A stretch of DNA of 54,899 nt, from the NCBI GenBank assembly GCA_021794015.1, contig JAJYRQ010000003.1:1-54899 (forward strand). The letters are read 5' to 3'. Position 1 is the stretch's first letter, and each line of letters starts with the position of its first letter. A model generated the notes under the pieces. That model had not been told where the DNA came from. It searched no databases and saw only the letters and a program-made list of their open reading frames with translations. This DNA comes from Deltaproteobacteria bacterium (GTDB lineage: Bacteria > Desulfobacterota > Binatia > Binatales > Binataceae). Both the position numbers and the translations under genes were made by a program. Below, in pieces: positions 15,377 to 29,424 of this stretch.

Positions 15377-18300
15377 ATGTGGCTGGTACGGCTGGCGCTG
15401 CGCCGGCCGATTAGCGTGATGGTCGGTGTCCTGGCACTACTGCTCGGCGGCTGGCTGGCGGCGCGCAGCGCGCCGGCCGACATTTTTCCCACTTTCGATG
15501 TCCCCATAATTTATGTCGTGCAGCCGTACGCCGGCATGGCGCCGAGCCAGATGGAGAGCCAGTTCGTCACTTACTACGAGTACCACTTCCTTTACGTTGC
15601 CGGGATCGAACATATCGAATCGCAGTCGATCCAAGGCGCAGCCCTGCTGAAGCTCTATTTCTGGCCTGGCACCGACATTGCGCAATCGGTGGCGCAGGTA
15701 ACGGCCATGGCCTTTCGGGCGACTTCGTTCATGCCGCCCGGTACGCTTCCGGCCTTTGTTCTGCGCTTCGACGCCGGCTCGGTTCCCGTGGGAAAGCTGG
15801 TTTTCTCCGGCCCCGGATTCAGCGAGGCGCAGATCGAGGACGAGGCAGTCTACCGCACCCGTCCGCTGCTCGGTACGCTGCCCGGGGTCTCGGCGCCGCC
15901 GCCCTTCGGCGGCAAGGTGCGTACGATTGTCGTGGACGTCGCCCCGGACCGGATGCGGGCCTACGGCATCTCACCGCTCGACGTGGTGCAGGCGATCCTC
16001 AAGTCGAACCTGACGCTGCCCTCGGGCAACGTCACGGTCGGAGACCTAAGCGCGATCGTTCAAACCAACGCGATGGCCCGGGAGGTGAGCGAGTTGGGCG
16101 ACGTGCCGCTCAGGCTGGGCCCGGGACCGACCGTTTTCATTCGCGATGTGGGCCGGGTTCACGACGGAACGGACATCCTGACCCAAGTCGCGCTGGTAAA
16201 CGGGCGGCGCACGGTCTACCTGCCGGTGGTCAAGCGCGCCGACGCCTCGACGCTCAGCGTGGTGGACGTGGTCAAGCGTGCCTTGCCGCGGATGCGCGCG
16301 CTGCTGCCGCAGGGGATGAACGTGAATTTCGAGTTCGACCAGTCGGTGTATGTGAGGAACGCGATCCGAGACCTGATCTTCGAGGGCGCGCTCGGGGCGG
16401 CACTAACGGGCCTGATGGTGCTGCTGTTTCTGGCCAACTGGCGCTCGGCGCTGATCGTCGTCATCACGATTCCGCTCTCGATCGTGGGCGCGGTGGTTGC
16501 GCTCCGCCTGATTGGCAAAACGATCAACATCATGACGCTGGGCGGCCTGGCGCTGGCCGTGGGCATCCTGGTGGACGAGGCGACGGTGGCGATCGAGAAC
16601 ATCCACTCTCACCTTGCGCGCGGCGTCACGATTGCGCGGGCAGTGGCGGACGGCATGGCCGAGGTGGTCGAGCCGCGGTTCATAGCGGTTGTTTGCATCG
16701 TCGCGGTCCTCATCCCGTCTTTTTTCATGACCGGGATTGGACGGACGTTATTCGTGCCGCTGTCGCTTGCGGTGGCCTTCGCGATGGCGGCTTCGTACGT
16801 GGTCTCGACCACGGTGCTGCCGGTCCTGGCGGTCTGGTTTCTCGGGGCGGGGCACGACAGGCAGGCAAGGCCGTGGCGCGAGGCCGGCTTCGAGCGGGTA
16901 CGCGCTCGCTACGGCCGGCTTGTCGAGCGTGTGACGGGCGCCCGCCGCGTCGTTCTCGGCCTTTACGCAGCGGCGGTGGTGCTGTCGCTCTTGGCGGCCG
17001 GAAAGCTGGGTGTCGAGCTGTTCCCCAGGGTTGATAGCGGCCAGTTTCAGCTTCGCATCCGGGCTCCGAGCGGAACCGACCTTGCTCACACGGAACGGAT
17101 CGTGCGCCGGGTCGAGCGCGCGATCGCGGACGAGGCGGGGGCAGCCAACGTTGCGCTGACGTTGGCCACCATCGGCGTTCCCAACTGGCAGCACCCGGTG
17201 AACCTGGTCTTTCTTTGGAACAGCGGGCCGCAGGACGCGGTCCTGGAAGTTTCGCTTGCCGACTCGCCGGGCCGCCCGCCGCTGGCCGGGCTGGAAACGC
17301 GGCTGCGCAAGCGGTTCGCCCGCGACTTCCCCGGGGTGCGCTTTTCTCTTGAGGCCGGCGACATCGTCTCCCAGGTGCTCAATTACGGCTCGCCGACCCC
17401 GGTTGAGGTGACCGTGTGGGGCAAGAGCTTTGCCGCGATGCTGCCCTACGTGATGAGGCTGCGCGCGGCGCTGAAACGGATCCCCGAGCTCCGTGACGTA
17501 CAAATCGCCGAGCCGCTTGACTACCCGACGCGCAACATTAGCATCAACCGGACGCTGGCCGGCCAATTCGGCGTCACCGTCGAGCAGATCGCCGGCTCCG
17601 TGGTGGACGCCACTGCAACCAGCGTGCTGATAAGCCGCAACTACTGGGTTGACCCACAAAGCGGCATCCCCTACCCGGTCGAGGTTCGCGTTCCCCCCCG
17701 GGCGCTGGCGCCGGCCGGCGCGTTGCGCCACCTGCCGGTGATGGCGATTGGGGCGGCGCGTCCGCTGCTGTCGGACGTCGCCACGGTGTCGGCGGGCCGG
17801 ACCATGGGCGAGATTGACCACCTCAACAATCAGCGCAGCCTCAACATCGTGGCCAACATCGCCGGCAACGATTACGGACGCGCAGCCGCCGCGGTCCGGC
17901 GCGCAATCGACGCGCTGGGCGCCCCGCCGCGCGGCGTTACGGTCGAAAGCCGCGGTCAACTGGCCCGGATGCTCGACACCCTGGCGGGATTGCGCCTGGG
18001 CCTGCTGCTCTCCATCGTGGTGATCGTGCTGGTGCTTGCGGCCAACTTCGAATCCGTGCGCGATGCCGTGGCGGTGCTTTGCACCCTGCCGGCGGTGCTC
18101 GCGGGCGTCGTCCTGGCGCTGCTGGCAACCGGCAGCACCCTCAACGTCGAGTCCTTTATGGGTGCAATCATGGCGGTCGGGGTTGCGGTCGCCAACGCGC
18201 TGTTGCTGATAACCTTCGCGCGCGACCGCAGGCGCCAAGGCGCAGAGCGGCCGGCGGCGGCAATCGCGCAAGCCGCCCGCCGGCGCCTGCGCCCCATCCT

Positions 18301-18538
18301 GATGACCACGCTGGCGATGGTGGCGGGCATGATACCGATGGCCTCGGGTTTTGGCGCAGGAGGGGCTGCTGCCGCGCCGCTGGGCCGGGCGGTAATTGGC
18401 GGACTGCTTGGCTCTTTGCCGGCCACGCTGCTGGCGCTGCCGGCCATTTTCCTGCTCCTCACCCCCGACCGGCCGATGCGTTCGCCTTCGCTCGATCCTG
18501 ACGATCCCGAGAGCAGCTTTGCCGAGGGCCACCGATGA
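15377..18538 (+). CDS. RND-family inner-membrane efflux pump
   Basis: This protein of 1053 residues has the normal RND length and plan: an N-terminal helix (WLVRLALRRPISVMVGVLALL), two large periplasmic loops and two blocks of six helices. The TM4 motif reads GGLALAVGILVDEATVAIENI, so the usual Asp-Asp pair of the proton relay is Asp-Glu here. A second block, FMGAIMAVGVAVANALLLITFARDRR, matches TM10. The ATG at 15377 has AGGAGG nine bases away and is preferred over a GTG at 15371. It should export an unknown compound using the proton gradient. Neighbours supply the channel and adaptor. Confidence 0.9.
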   Translation: MWLVRLALRRPISVMVGVLALLLGGWLAARSAPADIFPTFDVPIIYVVQPYAGMAPSQMESQFVTYYEYHFLYVAGIEHIESQSIQGAALLKLYFWPGTDIAQSVAQVTAMAFRATSFMPPGTLPAFVLRFDAGSVPVGKLVFSGPGFSEAQIEDEAVYRTRPLLGTLPGVSAPPPFGGKVRTIVVDVAPDRMRAYGISPLDVVQAILKSNLTLPSGNVTVGDLSAIVQTNAMAREVSELGDVPLRLGPGPTVFIRDVGRVHDGTDILTQVALVNGRRTVYLPVVKRADASTLSVVDVVKRALPRMRALLPQGMNVNFEFDQSVYVRNAIRDLIFEGALGAALTGLMVLLFLANWRSALIVVITIPLSIVGAVVALRLIGKTINIMTLGGLALAVGILVDEATVAIENIHSHLARGVTIARAVADGMAEVVEPRFIAVVCIVAVLIPSFFMTGIGRTLFVPLSLAVAFAMAASYVVSTTVLPVLAVWFLGAGHDRQARPWREAGFERVRARYGRLVERVTGARRVVLGLYAAAVVLSLLAAGKLGVELFPRVDSGQFQLRIRAPSGTDLAHTERIVRRVERAIADEAGAANVALTLATIGVPNWQHPVNLVFLWNSGPQDAVLEVSLADSPGRPPLAGLETRLRKRFARDFPGVRFSLEAGDIVSQVLNYGSPTPVEVTVWGKSFAAMLPYVMRLRAALKRIPELRDVQIAEPLDYPTRNISINRTLAGQFGVTVEQIAGSVVDATATSVLISRNYWVDPQSGIPYPVEVRVPPRALAPAGALRHLPVMAIGAARPLLSDVATVSAGRTMGEIDHLNNQRSLNIVANIAGNDYGRAAAAVRRAIDALGAPPRGVTVESRGQLARMLDTLAGLRLGLLLSIVVIVLVLAANFESVRDAVAVLCTLPAVLAGVVLALLATGSTLNVESFMGAIMAVGVAVANALLLITFARDRRRQGAERPAAAIAQAARRRLRPILMTTLAMVAGMIPMASGFGAGGAAAAPLGRAVIGGLLGSLPATLLALPAIFLLLTPDRPMRSPSLDPDDPESSFAEGHR

Positions 18539-19659
18539 CCCTGGCGCGGCCGCAAAGAGCGCCGGCGCGCCGGTACAGCTATCTTGCCGCCCTGGCAGCA
18601 CTGCTTGCGCTGGCGCTCCCGCAGGCTGGCGCGGCAACCGCGCACGCGGCTGCCGCTGCAGGAGGGACCCGAACGCCGACGGTCGAGGTGGTGCGAGTGA
18701 TCGCCCGGCGTCGTTCGACTACCGAGCGGCTGCCGGCGGAGCTGGCTCCGTGGCAAGCGGTTGCGATCTACTCAAAAGTGCGAGGATTCGTGGAAAGAAT
18801 CGACGTGGACCGGGGCTCGGTCGTGCGTGCCGGCGAGGTCCTGATACGACTATCCGCGCCCGAGCTGCTGGCGCAAACCGCTCAGGCCGAGGCCGCCACA
18901 GTGGCCGCCGAGGCCACTTACCGCAGGCTGCTTGCGGCCTCGGACACGCCGGGCGCTGTTTCGGCCAACGAGCTCGAGCTTGCCGAGCAGGCCGCCAAGG
19001 CCGACGCCGAGCGCACCCGCTCGCTTAAGACGCTGGCCGGATACCTGGTGATTCGCGCGCCGTTTTCCGGAATCATCACCGAGCGCAACGTCCATCCCGG
19101 CTCGCTGGCCGGGCCGCCCAGCGAGCCGCTCAGCAGCGCGGTCCCCCTGCTGCGCCTGGAACAGATTGATCACCTGCGGCTCATCGTGCCGGTGCCACAG
19201 GACGACGTGGGACAGATGCCCGTGGGCGCCAGCGTCAGCTTTTCCGTGCGCACCTGGCCGGGCCGCCTCTTCCGGGCCACCGTCAGCCGCGTCTCCCACG
19301 CGCTCGACCCCGCCACGCGCACCATGCCGGTGGAGGCCGACGTCTACCAAAAGCATTACCTGCTCGACCCCGGAATGTTCGTCGAGGTGCTCTGGCCGGT
19401 GCAAAGCCCGACGCCCGTGTTGCTTGTCCCCAAAGCCGCCATCGGCGACGACGCCGGCTCCTTCGTCCAGCGCGTGAACCGCGGCATTGTCGAGAAGGTG
19501 TCCGTCGAACCGGGCAAAGCGATGGGCCAGATGGTCGAGGTTACCGGCGATCTTGAGCCGCAAGACCTGATCGTGGCGCAGCCGTCGGCGCAATTGGCCG
19601 AGGGGACACGCGTGCAGCCGCGCCTTCGGCCCGCGCCGGCACCAACAGCGCAGCCCTAG
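18535..19659 (+). CDS. RND efflux periplasmic adaptor (membrane fusion protein)
   Basis: This 374-residue protein starts with an export signal (hydrophobic about 15-40). It then has the first lipoyl half (AIYSKVRGFVERIDVDRGSVVRAGEVL), a helical hairpin (about 100-160), the second lipoyl half (LVIRAPFSGIITERNVHPGSLA), a beta-barrel domain and a C-terminal DLEPQDLIVAQP membrane-proximal segment. It links the inner pump to the TolC-like channel. Its ATG overlaps the RND stop as ATGA. The adaptor gene is last in the operon; in many RND operons it comes first. Confidence 0.9.
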   Translation: MTLARPQRAPARRYSYLAALAALLALALPQAGAATAHAAAAAGGTRTPTVEVVRVIARRRSTTERLPAELAPWQAVAIYSKVRGFVERIDVDRGSVVRAGEVLIRLSAPELLAQTAQAEAATVAAEATYRRLLAASDTPGAVSANELELAEQAAKADAERTRSLKTLAGYLVIRAPFSGIITERNVHPGSLAGPPSEPLSSAVPLLRLEQIDHLRLIVPVPQDDVGQMPVGASVSFSVRTWPGRLFRATVSRVSHALDPATRTMPVEADVYQKHYLLDPGMFVEVLWPVQSPTPVLLVPKAAIGDDAGSFVQRVNRGIVEKVSVEPGKAMGQMVEVTGDLEPQDLIVAQPSAQLAEGTRVQPRLRPAPAPTAQP

Positions 19660-19787
19660 ACGTGGCTACGCGCCCCGTTATAAGGAACGCTGCCGGCTAA
19701 GCAAGTCTAATCCTTGCCTGCCGGAGCAACCCGCGACATCCGGCCCCCGTTCCGACCCGGGGCGCTGGCGCGCGGCTTAGCCGCAAA

Positions 19788-19823
19788 AACAAAGCGGCGG
19801 ACGCCGGGGCCCGCCGCTTTGTT
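19788..19823 (-). terminator. Rho-independent terminator of the RRM gene
   Basis: A perfect 13-bp inverted repeat (19788-19800 with 19811-19823) has a 10-base loop. Read on the minus strand the stem is followed by TTTTTGCGG, an intrinsic terminator pattern. It ends 13 bases after the stop of the minus-strand RNA-binding protein gene. Confidence 0.8.
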
Positions 19824-19835
19824 GAGCCGAGCGAC

Positions 19836-20159
19836 TTAGTGGCGCCGGCCAAAGCCGGAGCGGCCGCCCTGGTCCCGCCGGCCGGAACCACCACCCGAGT
19901 GCGGCCGGGCTTCGCTTGCGCGCGCCTGGTCTACCCTGATATTGCGTCCCTTGAGTTCCCGGTCGTTGCACTCCTGGACCGCCTTGGCTGCCTCTTCGCT
20001 GTCGGCCATTTCGACGAAGCCGAAGCCTCGCGACCGGCCCGAGAATTTGTCAACCACGACCGTCGCGCTTTCGACCTTTCCAACCTGCGAAAACAGCGCC
20101 TCCAGGTCCTCGTTGGTCACAGAATACGCCAGATTCCCTACGTACAGTTTCGTGGGCAC
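19836..20159 (-). CDS. RRM-type RNA-binding protein
   Basis: This 107-residue protein is a single RNA-recognition motif with RNP2 (KLYVGNLAYSV, about 4-14) and RNP1 (RSRGFGFVEM, about 43-52), then a short Gly/Arg/Ser-rich tail (about 86-107). Such small bacterial RRM proteins bind single-stranded RNA and are often cold- or stress-induced. The GTG at 20159 is supported by AAAGGAGG eight bases upstream; longer frames lack an RBS. It is a complete single-gene unit, with a promoter at 20251-20279 and a terminator at 19788-19823, leaving a leader of about 85 bases. Confidence 0.92.
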   Translation of the reverse strand: MPTKLYVGNLAYSVTNEDLEALFSQVGKVESATVVVDKFSGRSRGFGFVEMADSEEAAKAVQECNDRELKGRNIRVDQARASEARPHSGGGSGRRDQGGRSGFGRRH

Positions 20160-20250
20160 TATATTGCCCTCCTTTTGGTCTCGCCTGGAAGCGTGCGAAC
20201 AAAGAACTCGGGAAGAGTCTGAGTGCGAATTGCTCCGAGCGGATGCAATA

Positions 20251-20279
20251 CTTGTAGCAGGCCGCACCGCCCTAGTCAA
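20251..20279 (-). promoter_or_regulatory. Sigma-70 promoter of the RRM gene
   Basis: On the minus strand TTGACT (20279-20274) and TACAAG (20256-20251) are separated by exactly 17 bases. Transcription would start near 20244 and give a leader of about 85 bases before the GTG at 20159. Confidence 0.6.
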
Positions 20280-20416
20280 GAGCCCCTGCCCGGACCGCCC
20301 CTGGCGCCGCGGACGGCGCCCTCCATGCCTCGACGCTGCAACGGTTCACGGGCCAACCAGCGCCCGCTGTTGGGCGCCAATGCCGGGGGGACTGCCGGCG
20401 CGCGCTGACAAAAACG

Positions 20417-20446
20417 TTGACAAACCGGCCGAATCACCCCGATAGT
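20417..20446 (+). promoter_or_regulatory. Sigma-70 promoter of the solute-binding protein gene
   Basis: A consensus -35, TTGACA (20417-20422), is followed after 18 bases by GATAGT (20441-20446). The ATG it would serve is at 20517. The -35 is perfect, the -10 matches at four of six positions. Confidence 0.55.
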
Positions 20447-20516
20447 AAACCGATCCGGGGCGGCGCTTGCCGGCTTTGCCCCGTCGAAACAGCCAACCTA
20501 TGAAGCGAGGCACCCG

Positions 20517-21722
20517 ATGCTAAAGCAAAAGATGGCTCTCATCGTCGCGGCATTCATGCTGGCCTTGGGAGTCCCGGCGGCCGCCCTCTGGGCGCAGGCC
20601 CCTGCCCCGATCAAGATCGGAAACACCGCGCCTTACAGCGGCCCCGCCTCGGGAATCAGCGCGGTCTACCGCGCCCTGGCAGCCTACTTCCACATGGTCA
20701 ACGACCATGGGGGCGTAAGCGGCCGCAAGATCGAGTTCATCAGCTACGACGACGGCTACAGCCCTCCGCGAACCGTCGCCATGACCCGCAGGCTGGTCGA
20801 ACAAGACCACGTCTTGTTCGTCGCGGCCTCGCTCGGCACGCCAACCAACACCGCGGTCTGGAAGTATCTCAACGACCGCCACGTGCCGCAGCTTTTCATC
20901 ATTTCCGGCGACCCCAAATGGGACGACCCCAAGGGCCATCCGTGGACCATGGCATGGATTCCCACCTACCAAATGGAAGGAGAAGTGTTCGCGCGCTACA
21001 TCCTGGAGAAGGTTCCGAATGCCAAGGTTGGCGTCCTCTACCAGAACGACGACTACGGCAGGGCCTGCCTGGTGGGGCTAAAACGAGGCCTCGGCAAGCA
21101 GGCGGCCAAGCTTATCGTGATGGAGCAAAGCTACGAGACGACCGAACCGACCGTTGAATCGCAGATCGTCAACCTGCACAACAGCGGCGCCAACGTGCTG
21201 TTCGACGTAACCGTGACCAAGTACACCGCCCAGGCGATTCGCAAGGCCTACGAGCTTGACTGGCATCCGATCCATCTCCTACCCTCCATCGGAAGCTCGA
21301 TCGGGACCGTGCTCAAGCCGGCCGGTCTGAAAGCCTCGACAGGATTGATCACCACCCAGTTCGTGAAGGACCCGGACGACCCGCACTGGCGCAACGATCC
21401 CGGCTATAAGAACTGGCTGGCTTTCATGAGAAAGTACGACCCGGCGGGCGACGTCCACGACCAGTACAACGTTTGGGGCTATAGCGTCGGCCAGACGATC
21501 GTCCACGTTCTCGGCCGCTGCGGCAACGACCTTACGCCAGCCAACGTGATGCGGCAGGCGGAGCGCATTAATCACCTGCGACTGCCGATGCTGCTGCCCG
21601 GCGTAACCCTGAACACCAGCCCCCACGATTTTCACCTGATAAAACAACTCCGCCTCGCCCGTTTCGACGGCGAGCGCTGGGTGCAATTCGGCAAGCTTTA
21701 CACCGCGGGGAGCAGCAGATAG
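20517..21722 (+). CDS. ABC transporter substrate-binding protein, branched-chain amino acid (LivJ) type
   Basis: This 401-residue periplasmic protein has a signal peptide (about 1-26, LKQKMALIVAAFMLALGVPAAALWAQA split by charge). It continues with IKIGNTAPYSGPASG, FISYDDGYSPPRTVAMTRRLV and VGVLYQNDDYGRACLVGL, all typical of the LivJ/amide-binding type I periplasmic binding proteins. No permease or ATPase gene lies beside it, so it is an orphan component that must work with transporters encoded elsewhere. The ligand may be an amino acid, amide or aromatic acid; the sequence does not decide. It is followed by a repeat-rich patch. Confidence 0.9.
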   Translation: MLKQKMALIVAAFMLALGVPAAALWAQAPAPIKIGNTAPYSGPASGISAVYRALAAYFHMVNDHGGVSGRKIEFISYDDGYSPPRTVAMTRRLVEQDHVLFVAASLGTPTNTAVWKYLNDRHVPQLFIISGDPKWDDPKGHPWTMAWIPTYQMEGEVFARYILEKVPNAKVGVLYQNDDYGRACLVGLKRGLGKQAAKLIVMEQSYETTEPTVESQIVNLHNSGANVLFDVTVTKYTAQAIRKAYELDWHPIHLLPSIGSSIGTVLKPAGLKASTGLITTQFVKDPDDPHWRNDPGYKNWLAFMRKYDPAGDVHDQYNVWGYSVGQTIVHVLGRCGNDLTPANVMRQAERINHLRLPMLLPGVTLNTSPHDFHLIKQLRLARFDGERWVQFGKLYTAGSSR

Positions 21723-21880
21723 CCGGGCGGCCGGCCGCCGCTACGCAACGGGTGCAGGCGCCGACGAGGTGGCGAGCGAGCGTCTGCCGGGCCACGTCGC
21801 CAGCGCGAACAAGGCTGTCGAGGCTAAAAAGTTCGGGAAAGCAGCCCCACGGCCTGCACTGGACCCGAGAGCGGCTCCTG

Positions 21881-22035
21881 TTGAGGATCGCATATTATAG
21901 CGACAGTTTCATTCCTTTCGGACTGCTGTGGCGTGTCGTTCTCACGCGCAAAGGGTCCCTCGGCGGCCCTGAGCACGCCGAGGACGGCGGCTGGCGCGCC
22001 GAGAATCTCGAGCTTTCGCCCGCGCCCCGCCAGCG
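21881..22035 (+). repeat. Copy of the MITE-like repeat family
   Basis: The stretch starts TTGAGGATCGCATATTATAG at 21881 and continues with GCGACAG, GGCGTG, TTCTCACGCGCA, GGGTCC, TCGGCGGCCCT, ACGCCGAGGACGGCGGC and GAGAATCTCGAGCTT, in order. The same blocks, in the same order, are seen in the reverse complement of 50556-50802. This copy lacks a block of about 24 bases found there and its far inverted end is not seen, so it is incomplete. It lies in the gene-free stretch after the solute-binding protein gene. Confidence 0.75.
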
Positions 22036-22185
22036 CAACCCGCGATTCCTCGCGCGCAGCCAGTGCCTGGCGCGGCAAGGCCCCGGGACCCCTCGCGCGC
22101 GCCAGGCCATTGCGTGGCGGCAGGGAGACGCGTCGCGCATCCCCGCATTGCGCTCCCGCTGGCCTGCCTGCGCGCCGCCCAACCT

Positions 22186-22271
22186 CTCTGCGTGCGGGCA
22201 CGCACGGGCAGGCGCGGCAGGCAGGTCGAGCAAGCTGCCGTGCGGTCAGCACCGCGCGCGGGGGTGACAGA
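22186..22271 (-). repeat. Copy of a second dispersed repeat family
   Basis: Read on the minus strand this stretch gives CTGTCACCCCCGCGCG, then GTGCTGACCGCACGGC, then GACCTGCCTGCCGCGCCTG and CGTGCGTG-CCCG-CACGCA. The region 37424-37520 has the same order of blocks on the plus strand. The first block also occurs twice in 212-290. It directly abuts the open frame starting at 22292, which lacks an N-terminal part, so repeat insertion may have cut that gene. The rest of 21723-22348 holds no gene that I can support. Confidence 0.6.
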
Positions 22272-22348
22272 AGTGAGGCGCGCGGGGCTGACAAAGACGG
22301 AGCGCCCTCTTTTCCTCCTCCTGGTACGGCGAGCGACGGATCAGCGAG

Positions 22349-23173
22349 ATGTACCGCAGCGGCCATCTGTTTGCCTGGCGCCTGCATGCCGAGGCGGTAC
22401 CCATATTTGAGCAGCAGCCCTTGCTACGGCTGCTCGGGGAACCGGAGCCGTATCGCAATGGTCTCCAAGACGTCGCGTCGTTCCAGAGACTGTTGCGGCG
22501 AGTCCCCGAGCAGATGGCGTTGAATAGCGGTAATGCACTCTACGAAACAGGATTGGTGTACGTGTGCCTGAGGAATATAGCGATGGCTGCCTCATGGACG
22601 CTGTGCCGCAAGCCCGACTTTTCCCGCCAATCGCCGTTCACGCTGCGAGGTGTAGGGGCCTGCCCGATCGCCCCCAGGGAGTATCGCATCGCGATGGCTT
22701 GTCGCCTGTCGGGACAGCGAGGGCTTCCGCCACCGGCCGGAGTTGACGCCGAGTTTGCCACTAAGATGTCCCATCGGGCGTCCGCCTGGGCAGAGGAAAT
22801 TCGCCTGAAGCTCGCCCGGGAGCGCCAATCGGGGAACCAAATCCCACAAACGCGCTTTGAGTCACGCGTCAGCGTCGAGCGAGAATTTCTCGGGCCGGTG
22901 AATGCCGTGTTTGGGGGTTGCGCCCCGCTGACAGGCATCACGCGTGCGGCTATTGAGTCTTGGTGCTCGCGCGCGCAGGCCGCGCGCCCTCAAGCCGGCA
23001 TTATGGAGGTTGCCCGGATATTGTTAGAGGCTTCCGCCCGCGCAGAACTCCTTGCGGACAGCAGCAAGGAAGTGTTCGAACCCCGCCGTCGTCCACGCCC
23101 TGGCTCACTGGCGGGATTACGCCGGCTTCTCGAGGCGTCATTGGCGCGACGCACGAACAGCAGCAACGTCTGA
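22349..23173 (+). pseudogene. Helical protein gene, probably 5'-truncated
   Basis: This 274-residue frame is open upstream only to a stop at 22289; the upstream residues (SWYGERRISEMYRSGHLFAW) read as part of the same protein, and then repeat DNA begins. The first 160 residues, with MALNSGNALYETGLVYVCLRNI, PDFSRQSPF and MACRLSGQRGLPPP, look like the helical C-terminal half of stand-alone nucleotidyltransferase-domain proteins, but the catalytic half (GSx10DxD) is missing. The tail (about 170-274) is not recognised. Base use is less GC-rich at third positions than in neighbouring genes, suggesting transfer. It may be a remnant; a short functional protein cannot be excluded. Confidence 0.4.
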
Positions 23174-23335
23174 GCAACGACCCGAATCTCGGCGGGAGCC
23201 GGCGGCCAGCCACTATCCTGCGGTCACGCCCTTCCTGCCGAGTCTAGTTCGGAGCCGAGCGGTTTTGTGCCCACCCTTGGCACGGCTCCGGGCGGAAACC
23301 AAAAGCCGGGGCGGCGTGGTCAGCGCCGTGCGCGG

Positions 23336-24793
23336 CTACGGAGCCGCCGGGAGCGGGCTTGCCGGGATGTAGCTGCGGCCCATCAGGTAGGCGTCGATCG
23401 CGCAGGCCGCCTCGCGTCCTTCCCAGATAGCCCAAACCACCAGGGACTGGCCGCGGCGCGCGTCGCCGGCCGCAAAGACGCCGGGCACGCTCGACATGTA
23501 GTTGTCGCAGGCGATGTTGCCGCGCGCGTCGAGCTGGAGACCGAGTTCGGCCACAATCGTGTCGGCCTCCGGCCCGACAAACCCCAGCGCCAGCAACACC
23601 AAGTCGCATTCCAGCTCGAACTCGCTGCCGGGCATTTCCTCCATCACCATGCGGCCGTTGTCGCGCCGCCAGTTAAGCCTGGCCGCGCAAAGCCGCGTGA
23701 CCGCCCCGTTATCGCCGGCAAAGCGCTTGGTATTGATGCTCCAGTCGCGTCGGCCGCCCTCTTCGTGAGAGCTGGAACTCCTTAAAATCATCGGCCAGTC
23801 GGGCCACGGCGTTTCAGCCGTCCGCGCTTTGGGCGGAAGGGGCAAAAGTTCGAACTGATGGACGCTCTTGGCTCCCTGACGATGCGAGGTGCCCAGGCAG
23901 TCGGAACCGGTGTCGCCCCCGCCGAGAATCACCACACGCCGGCCGGTAGCGAGAATTTCCTGGGCGGCCGGCTCAACCGACTTCCCCGCATTGCGCCGGT
24001 TTTGCTGGGTCAAGAAATCCATGGCAAAGTGGATTCCGCCTAGCTCCCGACCCGGAAGCGGCAGGTCGCGCGGCCGGGTGGCACCGATCGTAAGACAGAC
24101 CGCGTCGAACTCCGCCCGCAGCCGCTCGGCGTGCAGGTCCCGTCCGACATAGCATCCGGTGACGAACTCCACGCCCTCGGCGGCCATTTGTTCCAGCCGC
24201 CGGTCGATCACCCATTTTTCCAGCTTGAAGTCGGGGATGCCGTAGGCCAGCAGCCCGCCCGGCCGGTCGCTGCGCTCGAACACGGTCACCTCGTGTCCCG
24301 CGCGCGCCAACTGCTGAGCGCAGGCAAGACCGGCCGGACCCGAGCCGACGACGGCGACCCTGCGGCCGGTCGGGCGGGCGGCGGGCCGCGGCTGCACCAG
24401 GCCGGTGGCAAAGGCATGTTCGATGATGCTTTTTTCGATGAGCTTGATGGTCACCGGCTCGTCGTTAATCGCCAGCACGCATGCCTCTTCGCAAGGCGCC
24501 GGGCAGACGCGGCCGGTGAACTCGGGAAAATTGTTGGTTGAATGGAGTCTCTCCAAGGCATCGGCCCAGCGCCCGTGGTAGACCAAGTCGTTCCAGTCCG
24601 GGATGATGTTGCCCAGCGGGCATCCCTGGTGGCAAAAGGGGACGCCGCAGTCCATGCAGCGCGCGCCCTGCAGCTTTAGCTGCTCTTCGGCGAGCTTGTG
24701 CTCGAACTCCTTCCAGTCGCGCACCCGCTCGCGCACGGGCCGGCGCGCGGGCATCTCGCGCCGGAACTCCTTGAACCCGGTTATTTTGCCCAT
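23336..24793 (-). CDS. gltD: Glutamate synthase (NADPH) small subunit
   Basis: This 485-residue subunit has the N-terminal four-cysteine iron-sulfur region ([19 protein letters not shown], then [12 protein letters not shown]), the FAD site [14 protein letters not shown] and the NADPH site [11 protein letters not shown], and ends with [19 protein letters not shown]. It takes electrons from NADPH and feeds them to GltB for glutamate formation from glutamine and 2-oxoglutarate. It lies 75 bp downstream of gltB on the same strand. Length and motifs are complete. Confidence 0.96.
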   Translation of the reverse strand: MGKITGFKEFRREMPARRPVRERVRDWKEFEHKLAEEQLKLQGARCMDCGVPFCHQGCPLGNIIPDWNDLVYHGRWADALERLHSTNNFPEFTGRVCPAPCEEACVLAINDEPVTIKLIEKSIIEHAFATGLVQPRPAARPTGRRVAVVGSGPAGLACAQQLARAGHEVTVFERSDRPGGLLAYGIPDFKLEKWVIDRRLEQMAAEGVEFVTGCYVGRDLHAERLRAEFDAVCLTIGATRPRDLPLPGRELGGIHFAMDFLTQQNRRNAGKSVEPAAQEILATGRRVVILGGGDTGSDCLGTSHRQGAKSVHQFELLPLPPKARTAETPWPDWPMILRSSSSHEEGGRRDWSINTKRFAGDNGAVTRLCAARLNWRRDNGRMVMEEMPGSEFELECDLVLLALGFVGPEADTIVAELGLQLDARGNIACDNYMSSVPGVFAAGDARRGQSLVVWAIWEGREAACAIDAYLMGRSYIPASPLPAAP

Positions 24794-24868
24794 CGGCCGC
24801 TTTCTGCGCTACGCATGTCTCGACGCCGCCTGCCGGCAAAGCGCGCTGTCCCGCCCTGCGGTCGCGCC

Positions 24869-29419
<4,551 letters not shown>

Positions 29420-29424
29420 CTCGG

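Larger units (their letters stand above)
20160..20516. other. Divergent promoter interval
   Basis: These 357 bases carry no gene. They hold the minus-strand promoter for the RRM gene (20251-20279) and the plus-strand promoter for the solute-binding protein gene (20417-20446). The part between 20285 and 20410 shows no further signal that I can support. Confidence 0.6.

Noticed and set aside
16748..18637. Minus-strand open frame of 629 residues
   Set aside because: It is antisense to the RND pump and adaptor genes, has low-complexity Arg/Gln/His/Gly-rich sequence and no domain; a GC-rich shadow.
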